A stretch of DNA of 23,091 nt from RGDT01 sp046719305 (GCA_046719305.1 JBDNDE010000025.1:1-23091), one strand, 5' to 3'. Counted from the first letter of the stretch, positions 1 to 8,055 are shown. Numbers and translations: made by a program. Notes: generated from the sequence alone by a model not told the origin.

Positions 1-1
1 A

Positions 2-271
2 CACGCGCTGCCCCGTCTGGCCAACCGGCCCGATCCGCGCGTGGATAGCCTAGCCGATGTCGAACCACGCCCGGAAGATCCCTTGGCGGAGAGCGGCTAC
101 GGGATTGAGGAAGCTGAAGAAGAAGCTGAAGAAGCATTGATGGAGCCTGAGGACAGCCACGTCGAAGCCCATCTCCACTCAAACGACGACGACCCCAAGC
201 ACGAGCGACGTCTCGCCCAAGACGATGGGCCGACCGAGGGATCGGCGGCTCTCAAGAAGCCCGGAGCCTGA
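2..271 (+). CDS. C-terminal tail of an unrecognised protein (5' truncated)
   Basis: The frame is open from the window edge (first full codon at base 2) to a TGA at 269-271, giving at least 89 residues, so this is probably the end of a gene that starts outside the window. A GTG at 41 could be an internal start, but nothing favours it. The visible tail is strongly acidic and low in complexity, with an EEAEEEAEEA run at about bases 109-145, then a His/Asp-rich and a basic end. Such tails are usually disordered. I do not recognise the family from this fragment. It ends 39 bases before the glycosylase gene on the same strand, so the two may be co-transcribed. Confidence 0.5.
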   Translation, partial: HALPRLANRPDPRVDSLADVEPRPEDPLAESGYGIEEAEEEAEEALMEPEDSHVEAHLHSNDDDPKHERRLAQDDGPTEGSAALKKPGA

Positions 272-310
272 AGGAACGGCTGCGGCGGTATCCATAGGAG
301 GGATGGCAGT

Positions 311-1036
311 ATGCCAGCGACTACGAGCAAACAACAACTTTTGAATCAGGTTCTCGGGGCCATTGCCCCCGCGGGGGAACCCGCTGTTCCATTGCCGGTC
401 TTGGAGCAATTCATCTTTGGCATTTGTCGCGAAGATTCCACCCCGGAGATGGCCCTACAAGCCTACGAGAATTTGCGTTCGCAGTTCTTCGACTGGAATG
501 AAATCCGCGTCAGCAGCATCGGTGAGATCGAAGACGCCTTGGCCGGTTTGAGCGACACTGAAACCCGGGCCAACCGAATCATCGCCTTTCTTCAGGATGT
601 CTTCGAAACCAACTATTCATTCAATCTCGATTCGATCCAGAAAAAAGGCCTCAAGGATGCTGCTAAGAACCTGAAAGGACTAAAGGCAGCAAACGATTAT
701 GTTGTGGCTTGGGTCATCCAACGTACCCTCGGGGGACATGCCCTGCCTACCGATGCCGCCACGATGCGTGTGGTCCAACGGCTCGGCCTGATCGACGCAA
801 CACCTAGTGAACCCGAAGCGGTGCGTTCAAGTTTAGAGCATCTGGTCCCCAAAGCTAAGGGGATTCATTTCACCGATGCGATAAGTATTCTGGCCGAACA
901 AGTGTGTTGGGAAGAGACGCCGCGTTGTGCTCGTTGCCCGATGAAGGAGAGTTGCCCCTCGTCCCAGGTCCACACGGTTCCGCCCAGTGAACCAGCTGCG
1001 AGCAATGGCCGCTCCAAAAGCCGCACCCGAGGTTGA
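311..1036 (+). CDS. Endonuclease III-family (HhH-GPD) DNA glycosylase with [4Fe-4S] cluster
   Basis: This 241-residue protein belongs to the helix-hairpin-helix base-excision repair glycosylases that remove damaged or mispaired bases from DNA. Four cysteines at 199, 206, 209 and 215 (C-x6-C-x2-C-x5-C) form the classical iron-sulphur cluster loop. Asp148, in the TDAATMRV segment, matches the catalytic Asp of the family (VDTH region of Nth). The hairpin near 121-130 is degenerate compared with LPGVGRK. By hand alignment the lyase Lys is replaced, with Tyr130 the best match, as in MutY-type monofunctional enzymes. It is therefore not safe to call it Nth. The start ATG is preceded by a GGAGGG ribosome site at about 297-302. 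The 25-residue tail after the cluster is Ser/Arg-rich and probably disordered. Length is near the family norm. Confidence 0.85.
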   Translation: MPATTSKQQLLNQVLGAIAPAGEPAVPLPVLEQFIFGICREDSTPEMALQAYENLRSQFFDWNEIRVSSIGEIEDALAGLSDTETRANRIIAFLQDVFETNYSFNLDSIQKKGLKDAAKNLKGLKAANDYVVAWVIQRTLGGHALPTDAATMRVVQRLGLIDATPSEPEAVRSSLEHLVPKAKGIHFTDAISILAEQVCWEETPRCARCPMKESCPSSQVHTVPPSEPAASNGRSKSRTRG

Positions 1037-1064
1037 TTCGGTTTACTCTAAACAACGACAAGGA

Positions 1065-1112
1065 CCGCCGCACCAGCAGGGTAAATCGTAGCGATCCCTG
1101 TTGGCGTGGCGG
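1065..1112. terminator. Hairpin between convergent genes, candidate bidirectional terminator
   Basis: Bases 1065-1081 pair with 1096-1112 in a 17-position stem with two G-U pairs and one A-C mismatch, closing a 14-base loop. It sits between the glycosylase gene (plus) and the small secreted protein gene (minus), which converge here. There is no clear T tract on either side, so termination activity is inferred from position and stem strength only. Confidence 0.45.
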
Positions 1113-1143
1113 ACACTGCTTTACTGACTCTCGTCAATCGGAC

Positions 1144-1440
1144 TCAGAACTGATCTAGCCAGAAATGGAAGCCGCGATAGTACTTCTGCGGCTTGTGCAT
1201 CTCGTAGCGCCAGTGTGGTTCATGGAACGGCGGATAAGCCATGTAGGCTGGCGGCTTCATGTATGGATCGCCGAGACGTTCCGGCCAAGACGGCCCCATT
1301 GCCGGCCAATAATTGTGAGGGAAATAGTAGTAGGGGTAATAGTACATCCGGCCGAGGGTGTAGTCCTGGGCTTGGGCGTAGCCAGGTAGGAAGCCGGCCA
1401 GCAAAAGCAAAGCGGCAAACAGCCAGGAAGCACGTCGCAT
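1144..1440 (-). CDS. Small Tyr-rich secreted protein, function unknown
   Basis: A 98-residue protein with a clear signal peptide: Arg2-Arg3, a Leu/Ala-rich hydrophobic stretch to about residue 20, and a likely signal peptidase I site after AQA at residue 24. The mature part, about 74 residues, holds 14 tyrosines, four tryptophans and many prolines, including two YYY runs. It has no cysteine and no recognisable domain. Small aromatic-rich exported proteins of this kind are frequent in planctomycetes, and a role at the cell surface is a guess. A GGAG lies about 7 bases before the ATG. It is divergent from purB across 155 bases. Confidence 0.65.
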   Translation of the reverse strand: MRRASWLFAALLLLAGFLPGYAQAQDYTLGRMYYYPYYYFPHNYWPAMGPSWPERLGDPYMKPPAYMAYPPFHEPHWRYEMHKPQKYYRGFHFWLDQF

Positions 1441-1505
1441 GAGGGGTCTCCATACCGAGGGAGGTAAGCACTATCCAAGCATAGCCGCCCTTTGCCCTCC
1501 AAGAC

Positions 1506-1535
1506 GTGACACCAGGGTGAAATCGAACGTAGAAT
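1506..1535 (+). promoter_or_regulatory. Candidate sigma-70-type promoter for purB
   Basis: GTGACA at 1506-1511 and TAGAAT at 1530-1535 are separated by 18 bases. Each matches the standard hexamer at five of six positions. Transcription would begin near 1542, about 54 bases before the purB start. Planctomycete promoter rules are poorly known, so this is a pattern match only. Confidence 0.35.
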
Positions 1536-1595
1536 ACCGCCATTCGTGCCAAAGGGTGTCGGTCCTGCCGCCCCGATCGTTTCTGAGGATCACGC

Positions 1596-3041
1596 ATGGA
1601 TCAGTATGAGAATCCCCTCGTCACTCGCTATGCCAGCGCCGAAATGGCCGCTCTGTGGAGTCCACGCCGGAAATTTACTACCTGGCGGCGGCTCTGGGTC
1701 GCACTGGCCGAGGGGTTGGCCGAACTGGGCCTGATGGCCGAGGATGGCGTCACACCACGAATTACGGCAGAACAGATCGCCGAGATGCGCTTGCAGATCG
1801 ACAACTTGGATTTGGCTGTTGCCGACCGCTATGAGCGGGAGGTGCGGCACGACGTAATGGCCCATAATCACGCCTTTGGAGATGTGGCCCCGTCGGCCCG
1901 GGGGATCATTCATCTCGGGGCAACCAGTTGCGACATCACCGACAATGCGGACCTGATTCTGTTGCGTGAGGCGCTAATCCTACTGAGGGATCGACTGGTG
2001 GGATTGATCGACGCCTTGGCCAACTTTGCCGCACGCTATCGTGACCTGGCCACCATGGGCTTTACGCACTTTCAGCCGGCCCAATTAACCACCGTGGGCA
2101 AACGAGCGACCCTGTGGTGCCAGGAACTCTTGCTGGACCTAACCGAGATCGAACATCGACTGGCGACACTGAAGTTTCGCGGCATCAAAGGGGCGACCGG
2201 CACGCAAGCGAGCTTTTTGGCGTTATTTCACGGCGATCACAACAAGGTCAAGCAACTCGAAACGCTCATTGCTCGCAAGATGGGCTTCGAGGAAGTCTAC
2301 GCCGTCACGGGGCAGACCTACTCGCGCAAGGTCGATAGCCAGATTCTCGACACGCTCTCGGGCTTGGGTCAATCGCTGCACAAACTGGGCACCGATGTGC
2401 GCCTGCTGGCTCACTGCCAAGAACTTGACGAACCGACCGAGAAAGGCCAAATCGGCTCGTCGGCCATGCCCTACAAACGCAATCCGATGCGGAGCGAACG
2501 GATGTGCGGCCTGGCCCGCTTTCTGATGACGTTACCGATCAGTGCCGCCCACACCGCCGCGACCCAATGGCTCGAACGCACGCTGGATGACAGTGTGAAC
2601 CGACGCCTGACGTTGCCCCAGGCGTTCTTGACCGCCGATGCCGCTCTGCGTTTGGGAATCAACGTCGTCAACGGTCTGGAGGTGTTCCCGGCGATTATTC
2701 AAGCAAACATGACCCCCGTGTTGCCGTTCATGGCGACGGAGAATCTGCTGATGGCCGCCGTAGCGGCGGGTCAGGATCGGCAAGAGTGTCACGAGGCGAT
2801 CCGGCGACATAGTCGGGCGGTACAAGCCGACGTGCGAACCGGAGCAGGACCGAACAACCTGCTAGAGCGACTGCGTGCTGACCCCTTATTTGCTCAGGTG
2901 AACTTCGACGAAGTGTTGCAACCCTCGGCGTTTATTGGTCGAGCAGCCCAGCAGGTCGAGGAGTTCCTCCAGGCCGAAGTGGAGCCAGTGCGTCGGCGGT
3001 ATCCGCACCTGTTGGGACAGCAAGCCGAGATCGTGCGCTGA
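1596..3041 (+). CDS. purB: Adenylosuccinate lyase
   Basis: The 481-residue product is a fumarase/aspartase-superfamily lyase. PurB acts twice in purine synthesis, splitting fumarate from SAICAR and from adenylosuccinate, as a cytosolic homotetramer. The superfamily signature GSSAMPYKRNP is at 287-297. Further conserved blocks are HDVMAH at 85-90, GATSCDITDNADL at 108-120 and THFQPAQ at 157-163, which supplies the catalytic His158. Length and order of blocks fit the PurB type found in animals and several bacteria. The ATG at 1596 gives MDQYENPL, a normal PurB N-terminus, after a modest GAGGAT ribosome site. The gene appears to stand alone, with 155 bases before the helicase gene. Confidence 0.95.
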   Translation: MDQYENPLVTRYASAEMAALWSPRRKFTTWRRLWVALAEGLAELGLMAEDGVTPRITAEQIAEMRLQIDNLDLAVADRYEREVRHDVMAHNHAFGDVAPSARGIIHLGATSCDITDNADLILLREALILLRDRLVGLIDALANFAARYRDLATMGFTHFQPAQLTTVGKRATLWCQELLLDLTEIEHRLATLKFRGIKGATGTQASFLALFHGDHNKVKQLETLIARKMGFEEVYAVTGQTYSRKVDSQILDTLSGLGQSLHKLGTDVRLLAHCQELDEPTEKGQIGSSAMPYKRNPMRSERMCGLARFLMTLPISAAHTAATQWLERTLDDSVNRRLTLPQAFLTADAALRLGINVVNGLEVFPAIIQANMTPVLPFMATENLLMAAVAAGQDRQECHEAIRRHSRAVQADVRTGAGPNNLLERLRADPLFAQVNFDEVLQPSAFIGRAAQQVEEFLQAEVEPVRRRYPHLLGQQAEIVR

Positions 3042-3127
3042 GCCGGGACCGCCAACGCCTTGTATGTCGAACTGTCGTGGTAGCAGTCAGGAGCTGCGTG
3101 GGTGCCGTCAAGGTTGGCTCTTCGCTA

Positions 3128-3156
3128 TTGCGGCCCACTGGCCAACCGTCTACACT
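3128..3156 (+). promoter_or_regulatory. Candidate promoter for the helicase operon
   Basis: TTGCGG at 3128-3133 and TACACT at 3151-3156 are spaced by 17 bases, with predicted initiation about 34 bases before the helicase ATG at 3197. Matches to the consensus are three and four of six, so the support is weak and rests mainly on spacing and position. Confidence 0.28.
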
Positions 3157-3196
3157 TCAAAGGGAAACCCGGAAGGAACGCGAGAGTGGGCCGAGA

Positions 3197-4915
3197 ATGC
3201 ACTACGACCCGACCAATCCCCTGATTGTCCAGGGCGACCGCACCGTCCTTGTTGAAGTGGACAACCCGAAGTATCCCGAAGCGCGTGATGCCCTGGCTCC
3301 GTTCGCCGAGTTGGAAAAAAGTCCCGAGCATATCCACACCTACCGCTTGACGCCACTATCGCTGTGGAATGCCGCCGCTGCGGGGCACTCCGCTGCATCG
3401 ATGATCGAAGTGTTGACCCGGCTGAGCAAGTTTCCTCTGCCGGCCAATCTGCCGCCGGACATCACCGAGATCGTGAGCCGTTATGGTCGGGTGCGATTGG
3501 AAAAGCACGAGACCCCCGAGGGGTCGTCGGCACTAAAGCTAGTCTGCCCGGATGCCGTGTTGCTTGAGGAGTTGATCCGCCAGCCCAAAGTGCGAAACTT
3601 CCTTGGCCCACGCCTGGACAAACAGAGCTTTCAAGTCGATACCGCCTATCGCGGCGTCATTAAGCAAGCCCTCATTGCTATTGGTTATCCCGCCGAAGAT
3701 CTGGCCGGTTACACCGAAGGCGAGCCGCTGGAAATCCACCTCCGCAGCGTGGCAGCTAGCGGCTTGCCGTTTCAGGTCCGTGACTACCAAAGACAGGCGG
3801 TCGAAACCTACTACGCCGGGGGCGACGTGCGGGGCGGCTCCGGGGTGGTAGTGTTACCCTGTGGCGCGGGCAAAACCATCGTCGGACTCGCGGCTATGTG
3901 TCGCATCCAACGCAAAACGCTGGTGCTGACCACCGGCATTACCTCGGTGAAGCAATGGCGACGCGAGATCCTCGACAAGACTTCGCTCACCGAGGATCAA
4001 GTCAAAGAGTACACCGGCGAGTCCAAGGAGATCGGGCCGGTGACGCTGGCGACTTATCAGATTCTGACGCACCGCAACAGCAAAAACGACGACTACGTTC
4101 ATTTTAGCCTGTTCGATCAACAGGATTGGGGGTTGATCATCTATGACGAGGTACATCTGCTGCCCGCCCCGGTCTTCCGCGTCACGGCCAACATCCAGGC
4201 GCGGCGGCGTTTGGGACTGACGGCAACCCTGGTTCGCGAAGACGAACTGGAAGCCGACGTATTTACGCTGATTGGGCCAAAGAAATTCGATGTGCCCTGG
4301 CGGGAATTAGAGCAGCGCGGCTGGATTGCCGAAGCCACCTGCACTGAGGTGCGGATTGCTCTGCCCGAAGCGATCCGCATGGCTTATGCGGTGGCGGAGA
4401 CGCGCGAGAAGTTTCGCATCGCCAGCGAGAATCCGGCGAAAGAAGACGTAGTCGCGGCCCTGCTACAGCGGTACAAAGATTCCCGCGTGCTGATCATTGG
4501 CCAATACCTTTCCCAATTACGGGCGTTGGCTCGCCGCTTCGACTTGCCGCTGATCACTGGCTCTACCTCGCAAGAGCTACGCGAGCAACTGTACCACGAT
4601 TTCCGTCTGGGGACGGTTCGGCATATTATCCTGTCCAAAGTCGGTAACTTCGCGCTGGATTTGCCCGATGCCAACGTGCTGATTCAGGTTTCCGGTACCT
4701 TTGGCTCTCGTCAGGAGGAAGCACAGCGACTCGGGCGCATTTTACGACCCAAGACCGGTGGCGAGGTCGCTCGCTTCTATACACTAGTCAGTCGAGATAC
4801 TCGCGAACAGGATTTTGCCCACCATCGGCAGTTATTTCTCACCGAGCAGGGCTACGCCTACGAAATTGCCGATGGCTGGGAATTGATTGACGCACAATCG
4901 CACGGGTTGCTCTAA
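3197..4915 (+). CDS. XPB/Ssl2-type superfamily 2 DNA helicase
   Basis: A 572-residue SF2 helicase of the bacterial/archaeal XPB group, expected to translocate on DNA using ATP. Residues about 8-125 form the XPB N-terminal (Helicase_C_3-like) domain, beginning PLIVQGDRTVLVEV. The helicase core follows: Walker A PCGAGKT at 221-227, DEVH at 317-320, LTATLVRED at 341-349 containing the XPB-specific RED motif (347-349), and motif VI QEEAQRLGRILRPK at 506-519. The frame is open upstream to 3077, but the ATG at 3197 starts exactly at the conserved MHYDPTNPLIVQ segment, so it is preferred. The stop is one base from the next start, pointing to an operon with the two following genes. In archaea XPB partners with the nuclease Bax1; no such nuclease is visible here. 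A repair role is inferred. Confidence 0.93.
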   Translation: MHYDPTNPLIVQGDRTVLVEVDNPKYPEARDALAPFAELEKSPEHIHTYRLTPLSLWNAAAAGHSAASMIEVLTRLSKFPLPANLPPDITEIVSRYGRVRLEKHETPEGSSALKLVCPDAVLLEELIRQPKVRNFLGPRLDKQSFQVDTAYRGVIKQALIAIGYPAEDLAGYTEGEPLEIHLRSVAASGLPFQVRDYQRQAVETYYAGGDVRGGSGVVVLPCGAGKTIVGLAAMCRIQRKTLVLTTGITSVKQWRREILDKTSLTEDQVKEYTGESKEIGPVTLATYQILTHRNSKNDDYVHFSLFDQQDWGLIIYDEVHLLPAPVFRVTANIQARRRLGLTATLVREDELEADVFTLIGPKKFDVPWRELEQRGWIAEATCTEVRIALPEAIRMAYAVAETREKFRIASENPAKEDVVAALLQRYKDSRVLIIGQYLSQLRALARRFDLPLITGSTSQELREQLYHDFRLGTVRHIILSKVGNFALDLPDANVLIQVSGTFGSRQEEAQRLGRILRPKTGGEVARFYTLVSRDTREQDFAHHRQLFLTEQGYAYEIADGWELIDAQSHGLL

Positions 4916-4916
4916 G

Positions 4917-5183
4917 ATGACTATTGCCTCGTTGGGCGCTGGAGCCGGAAACAACCCAGCAAGCGGACGCATTCCTGTCAAGCTACACAAACGCGTCTGT
5001 CTAGTGGTCACCGAAGACGCGCTGCTGGCCGAAGAAATTCTCGCCCGAAAGAAACTGGCCGGGGAAGTGATCGGCCGGCTCACCGAGCGGGTGTTATTGA
5101 TTCGTCCTGGGCGAGTCGAGGCGGTGCTTCAGGAGCTACAAAAGATGGGCCACACCCCGCAGGTCGCTGGGAAAAGCGCGTGA
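4917..5183 (+). CDS. Small conserved-looking protein between helicase and helicase-associated genes
   Basis: An 88-residue protein that I cannot assign to a family. The first 21 residues are Gly/Ala/Asn-rich and may be flexible. The rest (from about IPVKLHKRVCLVV) looks like a compact alpha/beta unit with alternating strands and helices and ends in VLQELQKMGHTP. There is no signal peptide or membrane segment. The ATG at 4917 lies one base after the helicase stop; an in-frame ATG at 4887 would overlap the helicase by 29 bases and is less likely. The TGA overlaps the GTG start of the next gene (GTGA at 5180-5183), so translation of the three genes is probably coupled. Its placement suggests an accessory subunit of the helicase system, which is inference. 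Confidence 0.72.
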   Translation: MTIASLGAGAGNNPASGRIPVKLHKRVCLVVTEDALLAEEILARKKLAGEVIGRLTERVLLIRPGRVEAVLQELQKMGHTPQVAGKSA

Positions 5184-7306
5184 ACGCTGATGCTGATTTG
5201 CAGCGAGTCCGTGCCACCCTGGACCGCTACGACGAACCCTTGCTCCGCGAGGTCGCCGCTCGGTTGGCCAAGCCCCGCAACCACTGGCCACGCGCCGATT
5301 TGATCGACAAGTGCCTGGAAGTGTTGCAAAACCCGCCGGTCTTGGATCGTCGCTTAGCCGATCTGCCCGACCGCGTCCGCCGTCTGCTCGCCCTGCTAGC
5401 TCGCTCACGGCAAAGCATCTGGCCGCTGGCTTCGCTGTTCGAACTGCTCTTAGCCTTCGGCGAAGAACCGGCCGCGGTCGGCCCGACACTTCAGGATCTT
5501 TTCGAGGCGGGTCTGCTGTATCCGGTCCTGGGGGACAAAGTCAGCCGATTCGGTTCATTTGGCTACTGGATGTCGACCGCCACGGAGGGGCCGCTCTCTG
5601 TCCTGGCCCCACGCCCGATCGTAGAACGGGTGCGACTCCCCGAATCCGACCTGCCCGATCTAGGCGAATCGCTCCCTCTGGCCAGCCCACGCTTGGCCGA
5701 CGGCCTGGACTTCTTGCTTCGCCTTGGGGTGTTATGGCAACAGGTCCGAGCCGTCCCCCTTCGCCGGACTCAGGGCGGTGGCCTGTTCAAACGCGATGTC
5801 GAGCGTCTCAGTCAGGAGTCTTTGTTCACTTCTCCTGCTGCTGATGCCCTGTGTAGTGTGCCGGATCCCGGCTTCCTCCTGGCCGAGTTGGCGGAGCGGT
5901 TGGGGGTGCTGGTAGCAGTGGACGGCGAAGTTCGAGCCGGTGCGTTACCCCAGGAGTGGAACGACGGGCTTTGGACCGCTCTCGGGGGCCTTGTGCCGCT
6001 TCTTTTCCGTCTTTGCGACTGGGGACCAGTTGACGGCTATCGGCCGCTGGCTACGCACAATCAGCCGTTCGCGTCCGCCTATTTGCTGACCCTAGAAGCG
6101 CTAGGACATGCACCGGCCGACCAATGGGTTGCCATCGACCTGCTTCAAGACTGGGTGCAGGAGCGGCATCCGTTCTGGGCACGCTCCGGAGTCAGGCCAT
6201 CGCAGCGTGGCCCGTGGCTAGAGGTCTTCCTACTCGGAGTGTCTTGGCCGCTACGACTGGTAGAAGCGACGCAGCACGAGAATCGCTGGTGGGTGCGGTT
6301 GAGCGATTGGGGGCGGGCTTGGTTCCTGAGACAGGAGTTGCCGCCCCCGCCCCCGACGTTTCCCAAAACGCTCTTGCTGCAACCCAACTTGGAGATTCTG
6401 GTCTACCGTCAAGGCCTCAGCCCCGCCCTGCTCCGCCGCCTCACCTTGGCCGCCAGTTGGAAGACGCTGGGAGCAGCCTGCACCCTGGCCCTAGATGCCG
6501 AGACCGTCTATCGCGCCTTGGAAGAGGGCGAGACCTTCGAGAGCCTCGCCCGATTGTTTGAACAACACGGCACCCGCCCCACCCCCCCTGGGGTATTGGA
6601 ACTGATGCGGACCTGGGCCAACAAACGCGAACGCATCAGCGTGTATCCTTCTGCCACTCTCTTGGAGTTTGCCACGGCCCGCGACTTGGACGAAGCCTTA
6701 GCTCGCGGAGTCAGTGGCTTTCGGGCCACCGATACCGTTCTGGTGGTCGCTTCTGAGGATCAGATCGAGTTCAAACATTTCCGTCTGGCTGGCTCCCGTG
6801 ATTACTCGCTGCCGCCGGAGCCCTGCATGACGGTCGACCGGGATGGCGTGACCCTGAGCGTCGATCTCTCTCGTTCGGATCTTCTGTTGGAAACAGAATT
6901 GCCTCGCATCGCCGAACTGGTCGAACGCCAGTCCAGCAACAACCGGCGCATCTACCGCTTGACGCCCGAGTCGCTGGCCCGCGCTCGGGAGTCGGGCTGG
7001 ACGGCCAACACCTTGGAGCAATGGTTCCAACAACGCCTAGGCATCCCCGCAACGCCCGCAGCTAAACTGCTGTTGCTGGCACCGGCCTGGGAGCCGCTGC
7101 GTCTGCGGCGCTTGCTGATCTTGACCCTTGCGGACCCAACCTTAGCCGACGGCCTGGAACAATGGCCAGCGACTCAGGCCCTCATACAGGAGAGAATTGG
7201 CCCGCAAGCGATGATCTTGGCGGAAGAACACGTGGATAGCTTCCGCAAGCTCTGCGAACGAATCGGACTGAAGTTACCCGAGACGATCGAGGAGCTACCC
7301 GGCTAG
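5180..7306 (+). CDS. Helicase-associated protein with XPB N-terminal-like domain
   Basis: A 708-residue cytosolic protein with no ATPase motifs. Residues about 1-390 are mostly helical and Leu/Arg-rich, possibly winged-helix units. Residues about 396-530 (KTLLLQPNLEILVYRQ onward) resemble the Helicase_C_3/XPB-Ssl2 N-terminal domain, the same fold as the first domain of the helicase two genes upstream. A second partial echo is YRLTPESL at 592-599, matching YRLTPLSL at 49-56 of the helicase. Proteins of this type are annotated as helicase-associated in planctomycetes and actinobacteria; the mechanism is not known to me. The GTG start overlaps the preceding stop by four bases. The TAG stop lies within the tRNA-Gln gene on the opposite strand. 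A scaffolding or DNA-recognition role is inferred. Confidence 0.85.
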   Translation: MNADADLQRVRATLDRYDEPLLREVAARLAKPRNHWPRADLIDKCLEVLQNPPVLDRRLADLPDRVRRLLALLARSRQSIWPLASLFELLLAFGEEPAAVGPTLQDLFEAGLLYPVLGDKVSRFGSFGYWMSTATEGPLSVLAPRPIVERVRLPESDLPDLGESLPLASPRLADGLDFLLRLGVLWQQVRAVPLRRTQGGGLFKRDVERLSQESLFTSPAADALCSVPDPGFLLAELAERLGVLVAVDGEVRAGALPQEWNDGLWTALGGLVPLLFRLCDWGPVDGYRPLATHNQPFASAYLLTLEALGHAPADQWVAIDLLQDWVQERHPFWARSGVRPSQRGPWLEVFLLGVSWPLRLVEATQHENRWWVRLSDWGRAWFLRQELPPPPPTFPKTLLLQPNLEILVYRQGLSPALLRRLTLAASWKTLGAACTLALDAETVYRALEEGETFESLARLFEQHGTRPTPPGVLELMRTWANKRERISVYPSATLLEFATARDLDEALARGVSGFRATDTVLVVASEDQIEFKHFRLAGSRDYSLPPEPCMTVDRDGVTLSVDLSRSDLLLETELPRIAELVERQSSNNRRIYRLTPESLARARESGWTANTLEQWFQQRLGIPATPAAKLLLLAPAWEPLRLRRLLILTLADPTLADGLEQWPATQALIQERIGPQAMILAEEHVDSFRKLCERIGLKLPETIEELPG

Positions 7307-7365
7307 GATTCGAACCTAGACAAAGAGAGCCAAAATCTCTTGTGCTACCGTTACACTACCGGGTA
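7295..7365 (-). tRNA. tRNA-Gln (anticodon TTG)
   Basis: Read on the minus strand the gene folds as a 71-base cloverleaf: acceptor TACCCGG/CCGGGTA, T8 and A9, D stem GTG/CAC, anticodon stem AGAGA/TCTCT with loop TTTTGGC (anticodon TTG, reading CAA), T stem CTAGG/CCTAG with loop TTCGAAT, and discriminator G. CCA is not encoded. It begins 8 bases after the rex stop on the same strand, so it may be cut from the rex transcript. Its 3' end overlaps the last 12 bases of the helicase-associated gene on the plus strand. Confidence 0.93.
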
Positions 7366-7373
7366 GTAACTCT

Positions 7374-8030
7374 TCACTTTTCTATGATAGAGCCGTGAAC
7401 CAAAAAAGCCAACTGTTCGAGTTGAATTGTTAGGTCCACGTTCACCAGACTGATTCCCATGGGCACTCGAATCACTCCAGGAGAGAAATTGAGTATACCG
7501 CGAAAGCCTGCCTGGATCAAGTGCTCTGCCGTTGCCTGGGCAGCCTCCCCAGGAACCGTGAGGATCGCCAACTCCGCTTGGGTCTGCGACCGCCGGTAAG
7601 CTAATTCGCTCATCGGATAGATCACCAGCTGATCAATTCGCTCGCCGACTTTGTTCGGATCCGCGTCAAACAAACACACCACCTCGAAGCCGCGTTGCCG
7701 AAACCCTTGATACCGCAGCAAGGCTCGGGCCAAATTGCCCACACCAATCAGGGCCGCATACCAGACCCGATCCAATCCTAACGTGGTGCGGATGGCCCCG
7801 ATCAACTCGCTTACATCATAACCAACACCGGGATGCCCCAACCGCTCCCCCAGAACGGCCAGATCTTTGCGCACTTGTGTATCAGTCAGGCCTAGGGACT
7901 CGCCCAGAGCTTGCGAGCGAACATGAACGACCCCCTCGCTCTGCAGGGTTTCTAGGCGTCGCAGATAGAGACTCAAGCGGCCGACACAGGCGCGGGGAAT
8001 CGCTCGCGTCGGTTCACTCGAGCGGCTCAT
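7374..8030 (-). CDS. rex: Redox-sensing transcriptional repressor Rex
   Basis: Rex senses the NADH/NAD+ ratio and represses fermentation and respiration genes when NADH is low. The 218-residue product has the N-terminal winged helix (IPRACVGRLSLYLRRLETL, then SLGLTDTQVRKDLAVLG) and a Rossmann domain starting AALIGVGNLARALLRYQGF with the GxGxLA-type NAD(H) loop, followed by FDADPNKVGERID. The C-terminal segment GILNFSPGVIRVPMGISLVNVDL is typical of the family. The frame is open further upstream (to 8189), but the ATG at 8030 has a perfect AGGAGG in front and gives the usual Rex length. It diverges from parB. I found no Rex operator (TTGTGAAN4TTCACAA-like) at its own promoter. Confidence 0.94.
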   Translation of the reverse strand: MSRSSEPTRAIPRACVGRLSLYLRRLETLQSEGVVHVRSQALGESLGLTDTQVRKDLAVLGERLGHPGVGYDVSELIGAIRTTLGLDRVWYAALIGVGNLARALLRYQGFRQRGFEVVCLFDADPNKVGERIDQLVIYPMSELAYRRSQTQAELAILTVPGEAAQATAEHLIQAGFRGILNFSPGVIRVPMGISLVNVDLTIQLEQLAFLVHGSIIEK

Positions 8031-8055
8031 GGGTCGGCCTCCTTTCGCTGAGGAA

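Noticed and set aside
1215..1228. GGTTCATGGAAC as another copy of the GTTC/GAAC element
   Set aside because: The spacing between arms is three rather than six bases and the central ACGAG is missing; it also lies in a coding gene.
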